A stretch of 64,000 nt of DNA from Actinospineispora eucalypti (GTDB taxonomy: Bacteria; Actinomycetota; Actinomycetes; Mycobacteriales; Pseudonocardiaceae). Location: contig JACHMT010000002.1 in assembly GCA_014208095.1 (NCBI GenBank), forward strand, positions 1,240,001-1,304,000. Reading direction: 5' to 3'. Below are positions 16,296 through 25,800 of this stretch, in pieces; positions within the stretch are counted from its first letter, which is position 1; each line of letters starts with the position of its first letter. A model generated the notes under the pieces. That model worked only from the letters and a program-made list of their open reading frames with translations, searched no databases and was not told the DNA's origin. The position numbers were made by a program, and so were the translations under genes.

Positions 16296-18245
16296 ATGTC
16301 CGACAGTCTGGCCCAGCTCATCGACACCCCGTTGACACCACCGCGGCCGGAGTGGCTGGTGCCCCACCGGGTCGCCGAGCTGCGCACCGCGCGGGAGTTC
16401 ACCGACCCGGACGACTACTGGGCCTGGGTGGCCGGCCGGCAGCGCTGGTCGACGCCATGGCACACGGTGCGCACCGGCGGGATCGAGGACGCCCGGTACT
16501 TCGAGGGCGGCCGGATCAACGTGGCCGACAACTGCGTCGACCGCTGGGCCGAGGACCCGGCGACCGCCGACCGGCCCGCCGTGGTGTGGGAGGGCGAGCC
16601 CGGCGACACCCGGACGCTCAGTTACGCCCAGCTGGCCCGCGAGGTGTCCGCGCTGGCCGCCGGGCTGCTCGGACTGGGGGTGCGCCGGGGTGACGTGGTG
16701 GCCATCTACCTGCCCAACCTGGTCGAGGCGTTCACCGCCATCCAGGCGTGCAACCGCATCGGCGCGGTCTACACGGTGCTGTTCTCCGGCTTCGGGGAGG
16801 AGGCGGTGGCCTCCCGCCTGCTCGCGTCGCGCGCGGCGGCGGTGGTCGTGGCCGACGCCAGCTACCGGCGGGGGAAGCGGGTCGAGCTGCTGGCCACGCT
16901 GCGCGCCGCCCGGACGCGGGCACCGGACCTGCGGGTCACCGTGGTGGTCGACCGCACCGGTGACCGGGCCGCCCTGGAACCCGGCGAGCACGCCTACGCC
17001 GCCGTCCTGGAAGCCGGCCGGGACGGCACCCCGTGTGTGCCGCTGGACCCGAACGACCCGTCATTCCTGATCTTCACCAGCGGCACCGAGTCGCGGCCCA
17101 AGGGCGTGGTGCACAGCGTCGGCGGGTTCCTGCTCGGCACCTGGGCCAACGCGCACTGGCAGGTCGGGTACGAGCCGGACGACGTGTACTGGGTGGCCGC
17201 CGACGTCGGCTGGCTGACCTTCCCGATCCAGGCGGTGGTCGGCGGGCTGGCCCTCGGGATGACCGTGGCCTGTTACGAGGGCGCACTGGACACCCCGAGC
17301 AACGCCAGGTTCTACGAGATCTGCGAGAAGCACCGGGTCACCAAGGTGCTGGCCGCGCCCACGCTGATCCGGATGCTGCGCAAGTTCGGCCTGTCCGAGG
17401 ACCACCCGCTGCCGGCGCTCAAGCTGCTCACCGCGCAGGGCGAACCGTTCGACACCGACACCTTCGACTGGGCGACCGAGGCCTTCGGTGTCCCGGTGGT
17501 GAACGCCTACGGCCAGACCGAGACCGGCTCGACCTGGGCCTACCCGGTGTACGGCGTGGAGCCGATCAAACCGGGTTCGGTGGGCACGGCGGTGCCCGGC
17601 CACGGCTTCGAGATCGTCGACGAGGACGGCCGGCCGGTGCCGCCCGGGGTGAAGGGGAACCTGGTGCTGACCAGGCCTTTTCCCACCCTGGCCCGCACGG
17701 TGTGGGACGACCACGCCCGCTACCTGTCCACCTACTTCGCCCGGTTCCCCGGCCGGTACGCCACGAACGACGAGGCCGTGCTGGACCACGACGGCCACCT
17801 CTGGGTGCTCGGCCGGGCCGACGACGTGATCAATGTGGCGGCGCACCGGATCTCCACGATGGAGATCGAGGCGGTGGTGACCGCCCACCCGGCGGTGGTG
17901 GAGGCCGCCGTGGTCGGCATACCCGACGAGACCAAGGGCACCGTGCCGGTCGCCTTCGTCACGCTGCGCCCCGGCACCGAGGACACCGGTGAGGTGCGCG
18001 CCGAGCTGGACCGCCGGGTGACCGCCGAGATGGGTGGCTACGCCCGGCTCGCGGCGATCTACCCGACGCCCGCGCTGCCGAAGACCCGCACCGGCAAGAC
18101 CATGCGCCGGCTGCTGCGGGACCTGCTGGTGCACGGCTCCCCCACCGGTGACACCAGCGCGATGGAGGACCCCGCCGCGCTGGACACGGTGCGCACCGCC
18201 CTCGGCCCGCTCGTGCCCGAGCGTGGAGGCGGGGCTCAGCCGTAG
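16296..18245 (+). CDS. AMP-forming acyl-CoA synthetase (acetyl/propionyl-CoA synthetase-like)
   Basis: 649 residues, the length of the Acs/PrpE branch. Motifs: nucleotide loop LIFTSGTESRPKGVVHS, NAYGQTETGSTWAYP, a DEAVLDHDGHLWVLGRADDVINVAAHRIS hinge region shown here in part, and the catalytic Lys in LPKTRTGKTMRRLLR. It activates a carboxylic acid to its CoA thioester with ATP. A strong AGGAGGA at 16284-16290 precedes ATG 16296, 22 bp after the carboxyltransferase gene, so it is the last gene of the TetR-controlled operon. It probably makes the substrate for the acyl-CoA dehydrogenase. Confidence 0.9.
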   Translation: MSDSLAQLIDTPLTPPRPEWLVPHRVAELRTAREFTDPDDYWAWVAGRQRWSTPWHTVRTGGIEDARYFEGGRINVADNCVDRWAEDPATADRPAVVWEGEPGDTRTLSYAQLAREVSALAAGLLGLGVRRGDVVAIYLPNLVEAFTAIQACNRIGAVYTVLFSGFGEEAVASRLLASRAAAVVVADASYRRGKRVELLATLRAARTRAPDLRVTVVVDRTGDRAALEPGEHAYAAVLEAGRDGTPCVPLDPNDPSFLIFTSGTESRPKGVVHSVGGFLLGTWANAHWQVGYEPDDVYWVAADVGWLTFPIQAVVGGLALGMTVACYEGALDTPSNARFYEICEKHRVTKVLAAPTLIRMLRKFGLSEDHPLPALKLLTAQGEPFDTDTFDWATEAFGVPVVNAYGQTETGSTWAYPVYGVEPIKPGSVGTAVPGHGFEIVDEDGRPVPPGVKGNLVLTRPFPTLARTVWDDHARYLSTYFARFPGRYATNDEAVLDHDGHLWVLGRADDVINVAAHRISTMEIEAVVTAHPAVVEAAVVGIPDETKGTVPVAFVTLRPGTEDTGEVRAELDRRVTAEMGGYARLAAIYPTPALPKTRTGKTMRRLLRDLLVHGSPTGDTSAMEDPAALDTVRTALGPLVPERGGGAQP

Positions 18246-19264
18246 CGGCGGAGGTCGTGGAAGAAGTCGTCGACGACCCGCAGTTCACCGACGCGCTGGA
18301 TCTCGTCGTAGACGAACTTGCCGACCGCGAGGTCGAGCACGCCGAGGCCGAACGGGGAGAACACCAGCGGGCGGTCCGCCGGCACGGTGATCCGCCCGGA
18401 CATCACGTCGTCCAGCGTGCCGGCCAGGAAATCCCGGTTGCCGGTGAGCTGTTCGGCCAGGTGCGGCGAGGTGTTCGCCTTCAGGCAGTGCTCCACGTCG
18501 TCGACGATGTTGGTCGAGCCGAGCACGATCTCCGGCGACAGGTCGCGCAGCGACACGTGCAGCACCAGCGGGTTGTGCTCGAACCAGGACAGCTCGTGCA
18601 CGTGCGGCTCGCCGGCGACCGTGGCGAACACCACCACGTCGCTGGAACGGATCAGCGACTCGGCGGAGTCGTGCACGGTGATCCGGCCCTCGGTGCCGGA
18701 CCGCCCCAGGTAGCCGCTGAACCCGGCCGCGCTCTCGGCGGACAGGTCGAACACGCCGACCTCGTCGAACGACCAGCCGGTGCTGGCCAGGAAGGTGTGG
18801 ATGTACCGGGCGATCAGGCCCACCCCGAAGAACCCGACCCGGGCGGGCCGGCCCCGGCCCCGGGTGAGCCAGTCGGCGGCCAGCGCCGCCGACGCCGCCG
18901 TCCGGGTGGCGCTGATGATCGAGCTCTCCAGGCAGGCGAACGGGTAGCCGGTGTCGTGGTCGTTGAGGATCAGCACCGCCGATGCCCGGGGGATCCCGGC
19001 CGCCACGTTCTCCGGGAAACTGGAGATCCACTTCAGGCCGTCCACCCGCACCTGCCCACCGATCGAGGCGGGCAGAGCGATGATCCGGGAGGTCGGGCGG
19101 TCCGGGAACCGCAGGAAGTACGACGGCGGGTTCACCGAGTCGCCGGACCCGTGCACCCGGTAGGTGGTCTCGACCAGTTCGGTGATCCGCTTCTCCTGCC
19201 CGGCCAGCGCGCGCTGCACCTGGCCGCCGGAGATCACCGCGAACGGAGGCACCCCGCCCATCAC
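18236..19264 (-). CDS. sbnB: 2,3-diaminopropionate biosynthesis protein SbnB (N-(2-amino-2-carboxyethyl)-L-glutamate dehydrogenase)
   Basis: 342 residues of the ornithine cyclodeaminase/mu-crystallin fold, with the SbnB-type substrate segment SYFLRFPDRPTSRIIALPAS and the NAD-binding loop VGFFGVGLIARYIHTF. SbnB oxidatively cleaves N-(2-amino-2-carboxyethyl)-L-glutamate to L-2,3-diaminopropionate and 2-oxoglutarate; SbnA, which makes that intermediate, is encoded at the other end of this operon. GTG 19264 overlaps the stop of the hydroxylase gene. The 3' end overlaps the end of the convergent acyl-CoA synthetase gene by 10 bp. The 2-oxoglutarate released could serve the adjacent hydroxylase (inference). 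Confidence 0.9.
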   Translation of the reverse strand: MMGGVPPFAVISGGQVQRALAGQEKRITELVETTYRVHGSGDSVNPPSYFLRFPDRPTSRIIALPASIGGQVRVDGLKWISSFPENVAAGIPRASAVLILNDHDTGYPFACLESSIISATRTAASAALAADWLTRGRGRPARVGFFGVGLIARYIHTFLASTGWSFDEVGVFDLSAESAAGFSGYLGRSGTEGRITVHDSAESLIRSSDVVVFATVAGEPHVHELSWFEHNPLVLHVSLRDLSPEIVLGSTNIVDDVEHCLKANTSPHLAEQLTGNRDFLAGTLDDVMSGRITVPADRPLVFSPFGLGVLDLAVGKFVYDEIQRVGELRVVDDFFHDLRRYG

Positions 19265-20259
19265 GCGGTCACCTCGGCCGAGAAGCCGCCCATGCCCACC
19301 GGGTCACCCAGGCCGACCAGCACCTCACGGGGTCCCTGGAAGGGTTCCCGGCTGTGCGCCGTCCGGATGTTGTCGACCAGCAGCAGGTCGCCGGACTGCC
19401 ACGGCTCCCGCCGGGTGTTGGCCTGGTAGACCTGGTTGAGCAGGTGCACGATGTCGGGCCCGACCGGGTCGCCGTTGCCGAAGTGGGTGTTGAAGGGCAG
19501 CGACTCCCGGCCGTAGACATCCACCAGGAACTCCCGCACGTCCGGGTCCAGCGTCCACTCGTTCAGGAACGCGATCTGGTTGAACCAACAGTTACGGCCA
19601 CTGATCGGGTGGGCCACCACCGCGTAGCGCCGCTGCCAGGTGCGCAGCCCGCCACCGGACTGCCACTCGAAGTCGATCGCGTTGGCCCGGCAGTAGTCCT
19701 CCACGGCCCCCCGGTCGGCGGTGCCGAACGCCTCCGCGTAGGACGCCCCCATCTCATCGTTGTAGTTGCGCGACAGCAGCCAGCCCTCCCGCTCGAACCG
19801 GGCGACCAGGTCCGCCGGCAGCGCATCCAACACCGCGGCCGAGTCGCAGACGGCGGTCGCGCCGCCCGCCCCGGGCGCGGTGCGGCAGGCGAACATCATC
19901 AGGTTCGGAAACTCCAGCGCATAGCTCAGCTCGTGGTGCATGCACATCGGCTCGTTCGGCTGCCACTTGGTCGAGGAGTACACCCCCGGCGCGTAGGCCG
20001 TCCGGGGGGCGAACGACTCCCGCTCACCCATCAGCCCGCCCGAGGCCAACCGCTGGAACACCGCGCCGACCTGGCCCGTGTCACCCAGCCCCAAACCCCG
20101 GACCAGCAGCGCACCGTGCTCATCGATCACCGCGTGCAGGGCGTCCCGATGCTCGGCCACCCAGGTCGGTGCGTCGCCGGTGAGCTCGGCCCGCAGGATC
20201 GGCGGCTTGCCCGGAGAGACTTCCAGGCCTCGCAAGGAGGAAGCGTGTGGCGTGGACAT
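19261..20259 (-). CDS. TauD/SyrP-like Fe(II)/2-oxoglutarate-dependent hydroxylase
   Basis: 332 residues of the TauD/TfdA double-stranded beta-helix family. Iron ligands are His108 and Glu110 in MCMHHELSYALEFPN and His302 in DNIRTAHSREPF; Arg311 binds 2-oxoglutarate. The HHELSYALEFPN form is characteristic of SyrP-like enzymes, which beta-hydroxylate amino acids bound to NRPS carrier domains. In this operon the natural target is carrier-bound diaminopropionate or its oligomer (inference). ATG 20259 follows AAAGGA. It lies 31 bp after the NRPS stop and overlaps sbnB by 4 bp. Confidence 0.85.
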   Translation of the reverse strand: MSTPHASSLRGLEVSPGKPPILRAELTGDAPTWVAEHRDALHAVIDEHGALLVRGLGLGDTGQVGAVFQRLASGGLMGERESFAPRTAYAPGVYSSTKWQPNEPMCMHHELSYALEFPNLMMFACRTAPGAGGATAVCDSAAVLDALPADLVARFEREGWLLSRNYNDEMGASYAEAFGTADRGAVEDYCRANAIDFEWQSGGGLRTWQRRYAVVAHPISGRNCWFNQIAFLNEWTLDPDVREFLVDVYGRESLPFNTHFGNGDPVGPDIVHLLNQVYQANTRREPWQSGDLLLVDNIRTAHSREPFQGPREVLVGLGDPVGMGGFSAEVTA

Positions 20260-20290
20260 CTCGGTTCCTTTCGGTGTGGTGGTCTGAGTT

Positions 20291-22792
20291 TCAGTGGGTC
20301 AGCTGTGCGGAACGCGGTGCGGCTGCGGAGTCGAGCAGCCCGGCCAGGTCGGTGAGCACCGGGTTCAGGGTGATGTCCTTGAGCGAGACCGCGCGGTCGA
20401 GCGCGATCGCCAGCTTCACGGCGGACAGCGATGTGCCGCCCCGGTCGAAGAAGTTGTCCCACCGGCCCACCTGCTCCGCCGGGACGCCCAGCACCTTCCC
20501 CCACGCGGCCGCGAGCCGCCGCTCGGCGGGCGTGCTCGGCGCGTGGTAGTCCGCCTCGACAGTGTCGAGCTCAGCGGCCAGCGCCACCAGCGCCTTCTTG
20601 TTGATTTTTCCGTTTCCGGTCAGCGGCAGGCTCTCCCGCCAGTGGTACGTGGTGGGCACCATGTACTCGGGCAGCGACTCGGCCAGCCGGTCTTGGAGCG
20701 CGGAGACCTCCAGCGGGTTGTTGCCCGCGTAGAACGCCACCAGGTGCTTGCTCCCGTCGGGCCGCTCGGCCACGACGACCGCGCCGTCCCGGACGCCGGG
20801 CGCCCGCAGCAGGGTGTTCTCGATCTCGCCGATCTCGATCCGGAAGCCCCGGATCTTGACCTGGCTGTCCCGGCGGCCGAGGAACTCCAGCTTGCCCTCG
20901 GGCAGCCAGCGGCCGAAGTCGCCGGCGCGGTACAGCCGCTCGCCCCTGCGGTGCGGGTCGGCCATGAACGCCTGCCGGGTGCGCTCCGGGTCGTTGATGT
21001 ACCCGCGCCCGACACAGACGCCGGAGAAGGCGATCTCACCGGGGGCGCCGAGCGGAACCGGCATCAGGTTCTCGTCGACCACGTAGACGTGCACGTTGTT
21101 GACCGCGGGGCCGAGTGGGATCCGCTCCCGGTCGGGCACCCGGCGCATCACCTCGTGGTTGGTGTCGTCGGAGGTCTCGGTCAGCCCGTAGGCGTTGACC
21201 AGCGCGATGCCCGGCTTGCTGGCGAACCAGCGCTGCGCCAGCTCCTTCTTCAGCGCCTCACCGGTCACCGAGACGCAGTGCAGGTCGGGCAGCTCGCGCG
21301 GGTGCTGTTCCAGGTAGGTCAGCACGACCTCCAGGTAGGACGGCACGACCTGGAGCACGCCCACCCGGCGGTCCACGATCTTGTCCACGAACCGCTCGAC
21401 GTCCAGCACCACGTCCTGCTCCACCAGCAGGGTCCGGCCGCCGACGACCAGCGCGGAGACCAACTGCCACAGCGAGATGTCGAAGCACTGGGGCGCGACC
21501 TGGGCGACCACGTCGCCCTCGCGGATCTCCAGGTCACCGATCTTGGCGTACAGGTGGTTGAGCATGCCGGCGTGCTCACACATCGCGCCCTTCGGCTCAC
21601 CGGTGGAACCGGAGGTGAAGTAGATGTAGGCCAGCTGGTCCGCCGTCACCTCCATGCGGAGGTCGTCCTCGGCGTGGTCCTCCGCGTAGGCCGTGTCGAA
21701 GTAGACCCGCTGCGCCTCCGGCAGCGACCCGAGGGCCTGGTCCAGCGTCTCGGTGCTGCCGCGCTCGGTGAGCACCAGCCGGCAGTCGGCCCGGCGCAGC
21801 GTGCTGGCGATCCGGTCGCCGGGGAAGTGCGGCTCGATGGGCAGGTAGACGCCGCCGGCCTTGAACACGGCGATCACGGCGGCCATCCAGTCCAGGTTGC
21901 GCTCGGCCACCACGGCGACGACGCCCTCCCGGCACAGGCCCCGGGCCAGCAGCGCCCGGCTCAGCCGGTTGGCGCGGGCGTTGAGCTCGCGGTAGGTCCA
22001 GCTCCGGTCGCCGTGCACCGCCGCGACGGCGTCCGGGTGGGCGACCACCCGCTGCTCGAACAGCTCGTGGAACCGGCGGTCCGGCAGCTCGCGGCGCGGC
22101 CCGGCCAGCCCCTCCAGCTGGAAGTGCATCTCCTGCTGGCTGAGCAGGCTGTCCCGTCCGTGGTCGGCGTAGGAGTCGGTGGTGAGCAGCTCCAGCGCGG
22201 TGAGGTGGTAACCGGCGATCCGGGCGGCGGCCGCCGCGTCCAGCGCCTCGGTCCGGTGCCGCAGCCGCAGGGTGAACCGGTCGCCCCGGCGGCGCACGTG
22301 CACCGAGAGCACCGTGTCCTCGGCCAGGGCGACCTCCTTGCTCCCGGTCGCGTCGAACACGGTCTCGAAGGCCGGGCCGGCGATGCCCAGCTCACGCCGC
22401 AGGTCCTCCACCGGGAACCCCAGGTGCGACATCAGGCCGCACTCGGCGCGCGAGGCCTCCCGCAGCAGCGACCGCCACGAGCCGTGCCCGGTGGACAGCC
22501 GCAGCGGCAACGCCTGACCGCCCATGCCCGAGACGTAGCCGGTCACCACGTCGGACTCACCGGACAGCGCGGCGATCACCTTGGCGTACGCGGCCAGCAG
22601 CACCGAGCTCAGCGACACCTCCAGCTCGCCGGCCAGCCGTTGCGCCGAGGCCACCAGGCTGTCCGGCACGATCACCTCGTGCTCGGCCACGCCCGGCGCC
22701 GGGTCGAGCGACCACCGGGCGATCTCGCTGAACCCACCGGCGGCCAGCACACCACTCCAGTACTCCCGGTCAGCGTTCACAGTCGTGTTCAT
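20291..22792 (-). CDS. NRPS module: half condensation domain - adenylation - carrier
   Basis: 833 residues. Residues 1-210 resemble only the C-terminal half of a condensation domain (REYWSGVL..., no HHxxxDG motif). Residues 240-730 are a complete adenylation domain: A3 YFTSGSTGEPKG (about 391-402), A5 NAYGLTETSDD, A7-A8 YRAGDFGRW...QVKIRGFRIEIGEIE, and A10 LPLTGNGKINKK with Lys729. Specificity residues read by eye are D438-I439-W442-Q481-S508-T510-A534-D542-D543-K729; the acidic pair near the end would suit a basic side chain. A carrier domain follows, with Ser788 in FFDRGGTSLS. There is no thioesterase. As the only intact adenylation domain in the operon, it probably activates diaminopropionate and passes it to the Pls-like partner. 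Confidence 0.88.
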   Translation of the reverse strand: MNTTVNADREYWSGVLAAGGFSEIARWSLDPAPGVAEHEVIVPDSLVASAQRLAGELEVSLSSVLLAAYAKVIAALSGESDVVTGYVSGMGGQALPLRLSTGHGSWRSLLREASRAECGLMSHLGFPVEDLRRELGIAGPAFETVFDATGSKEVALAEDTVLSVHVRRRGDRFTLRLRHRTEALDAAAAARIAGYHLTALELLTTDSYADHGRDSLLSQQEMHFQLEGLAGPRRELPDRRFHELFEQRVVAHPDAVAAVHGDRSWTYRELNARANRLSRALLARGLCREGVVAVVAERNLDWMAAVIAVFKAGGVYLPIEPHFPGDRIASTLRRADCRLVLTERGSTETLDQALGSLPEAQRVYFDTAYAEDHAEDDLRMEVTADQLAYIYFTSGSTGEPKGAMCEHAGMLNHLYAKIGDLEIREGDVVAQVAPQCFDISLWQLVSALVVGGRTLLVEQDVVLDVERFVDKIVDRRVGVLQVVPSYLEVVLTYLEQHPRELPDLHCVSVTGEALKKELAQRWFASKPGIALVNAYGLTETSDDTNHEVMRRVPDRERIPLGPAVNNVHVYVVDENLMPVPLGAPGEIAFSGVCVGRGYINDPERTRQAFMADPHRRGERLYRAGDFGRWLPEGKLEFLGRRDSQVKIRGFRIEIGEIENTLLRAPGVRDGAVVVAERPDGSKHLVAFYAGNNPLEVSALQDRLAESLPEYMVPTTYHWRESLPLTGNGKINKKALVALAAELDTVEADYHAPSTPAERRLAAAWGKVLGVPAEQVGRWDNFFDRGGTSLSAVKLAIALDRAVSLKDITLNPVLTDLAGLLDSAAAPRSAQLTH

Positions 22793-22801
22793 CGGATTCC
22801 C

Positions 22802-25800
22802 TCAGTTCGTCTTGGCCGGAGAAAGCGAGATCAGTTCGCGGGCCGGGTTTCCGCCCCAGTACTCACCGGGCGGGATCTCCTCGCCCTTCATCAGGAATGA
22901 GTCGGCGGCCAGCTCGGACCCGTCGCCCATGGTCACGCCGTAGTGCACGAACGCACCGACGCCGAGCGTGCAGCCGGCGCCGAGCGCGCTGAGGTCGGAC
23001 TTGAAGGCGCCGTCCTCCTGCGAGTGGCACTGGATGACGCTGCCCTCGTTGAGGGTGCAGTCGTCGCCGATGGTGGTGAAGGTGCGCTCGGTGAGGAAGC
23101 AGCCGTCGTCGAACACCCGCCGACCGACCTTGGCCCCCATCATCCGCCAGATGACGTTCTTGAACGGGGTGCCGTTGAACAGGTTGAGGAACTCGTCCGA
23201 GACCACCTTCCAGGCGCGCTCGTGCCGCCAGAAGTCGGGGTCGTAGATCGAGCAGCCGTTCGGCCGGAGCACCTCCATGTTCCGCACCGTCCGGTCCACC
23301 AGCACGAAGTAGACGGCGGTGAACAGCACGGTCAGCGCATTGGACGCGGCGAACGCGAGCACTCCCAGCGAGTGGTAGAGGTCGATAGCGACCAGCGTGA
23401 ACAGGCTGACCATGAGGAAGTACAGCCACAGCGACAGCAGTCGGAACAGCATGCTGACCGCGTTGTGCCGGTTCTTCAGGGCCAGGCGCCGGCGCAGTTC
23501 CTCGGCGCTGCCCAGGTCGAGGTCGTTGTCCCGAGCCACGGACCGGGGGATCTCGAAGCTGGGCGAACCCAGCAGGCCGACGCCCTCCCGGACCGGGCCG
23601 TCAATGGGCACCATGACCTTGGTGGCCAGCAGGCAGTTGTCACCCGTCCGGCCCTGCGTCGGGTACGCGATCCGGTTGCCCAGGAAGTTGTGCGCGCCGA
23701 TGGACACCTGGGAGACGCGGAAGGACGTGCTGGAGAAGTCGGCGTTGATGATCGACAGTCCGTCGGCGATCACCGTGCCGCTGCCCACCGAGCTCAGGTA
23801 CGGGTTGTCCTGCTTGACCTCCATGCCGAAGTTGGAACCGGTCTGCTCGACGTCGCGCAGGCCGAACCCGAGGGACCGCAGGTAGTCCACGATGTACGAG
23901 CTGTCGCCGAACAGGTGGGTGTAGAACTTCCGGTTCGTCATCCGGGTGACGGTCCGCTGCGCCCAGTGGTGGAAGCCGTACAGCGGGTAGACCTTGTCCG
24001 GCTTGATGAACATGGCGAGCAGGCGCGGCACGGTGAACACGAAGAGCAGGCCGCCGACCACCCCGCCGAGGAACAGCAGCACGGAGGCGACGATCGCGTC
24101 GGCGTAGAGCGCCCAGTTGGTGAGGGCCAGCGGGGCATCGCCGACCAGGGTGCGCACCCACGGCACGGCGGCAAGCAGCAGGTACGTTCCGCCGATCGCC
24201 AGCGGCAGGAGCACGAGCAGCATGCTCAGCAGCTGGGCGAGGCCGTACAGCGTCCTGCGCACGGTGCCCACGCGGGCCGGCGGCACGGAGCGGTAGTCGG
24301 TGTCGGTCCGCTGGGCCGGGGACCCGTGCCAGCGCTCGCCGGCCGGCACCGCCTGCCGGGCGTGCAGCGCGGATGAGTTGCCCAGCTGCGCCCCGTCGCC
24401 CAGCGAGGTGCCGATGTCCAGCACCGTCGCCTCACCGATGTAGACGTCCCGGCCGAGGGTCACCGGGCCGACCTCGATCACGCCGGCCCGCACCCGGTAG
24501 CAGTTGAAGAACGAGTCCTTGCGGATGACCGTGCCCTCGCCGATGGTCAGCATGTCGGTGCACACCGGCGCGTGGTCGGACAGGATGGTGACGCCCCGCC
24601 CGATCTTCGCGCCCAGCGCCCGCAGGTAGAGCACCTGCAGCGGGGAGCCGCTCATCTTGGCCAGCGGGCTCATCCGGATCAGCGTCTTGACCAGCCAGAA
24701 GCCCACGTAGGGCAGGCTCCAGACCCGCAGCTCCTGGGGCTTCCAGCGGCCGATGATCAGCCACTTGGCGACGATCGGCAGGGTGCACACGCCGAAGAAG
24801 GCGATCGCGCCCACCGCGGCCGAGCGCAGGTAGATGTCCAGCTCGGCGGTGGCGGTGGAGATCCACTCCGCGCCCCGGACGGCCAGGACCGCGGCGAGGC
24901 AGCAGTACCCCAGGAAGAACAGCAGCTGCAGGGCGCCGCAGAGGACGTAGCGGGGCTTGCCGACCGGCGCCTTCGCCAGGCCCTCGGCGTACCTCGTCAC
25001 CTCGGCCGAGGGCGGGATCGACGGGGCGGCCTCCGGGAGCACCGCCACGGCGGCGGCCTCCGCCGGGTCCCCGAGGCCGGTGGCCAGCGCGCGGACGGTG
25101 CTGTAGCGGTAGATGTCCTTCATCGACACCGACGGCAGGTCGAGGCGTTTGCGGGCCTTGGCGCAGAACCGGGCCATCACCATCGAGTCCGCGCCCAGGT
25201 CATCGAAGAAGTTGCCGTCCACCGACACCTCCCGCATGCCCAGCACCTGGGCGAGCACCTCGGCGAAGCCGCGCTCGGTCGAGGTGGACGCCGGGTCGGC
25301 GAGGGCGGTGGCCAGGCCACGGATGGTGGTGTGGCGGTAAATGTCCTTCATCGACACCGACGGCAGGTCCGGCTGCTTGCGGGCCCGGGCACAGAACCGG
25401 GCCATCACCATCGAGTCCGCACCCAGGTCATCGAAGAAGTTGCCGTCCACCGACACCTCATCGACGCCCAGGACCTCAGCGAGCACCTCGGCCAAGGCCT
25501 TCGCGACGCCGGTCGCCGGCGCGGTGCCGGCCGCCGGGGTGGCGGGCGCCGCGGGCAGCGCGAGCGCCACAGTGGCGTCCGCCGCCGGGAGCATCTGGAC
25601 GGGCAGAATCTGAGTGGGCAGCTGAGCGCCGTCCCCGCCGGACACGACCGTCCGGTCGACCCGCCCGTGGTATTCGATCTCGCCGTTGGTGTTGACCCGG
25701 CCCAGGTCGCCGGTGCGGTAGATCCGCCCGGACGGGTTGCCCGGGATGCCCAGGAAATCGGGGATGAACGCCTCCCGGGTGAGGTCCTCGCGGTTGAGGT

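Noticed and set aside
25105..25493. CRISPR-like or regulatory repeat array
   Set aside because: The 228-bp repeat is in frame and encodes two carrier domains.
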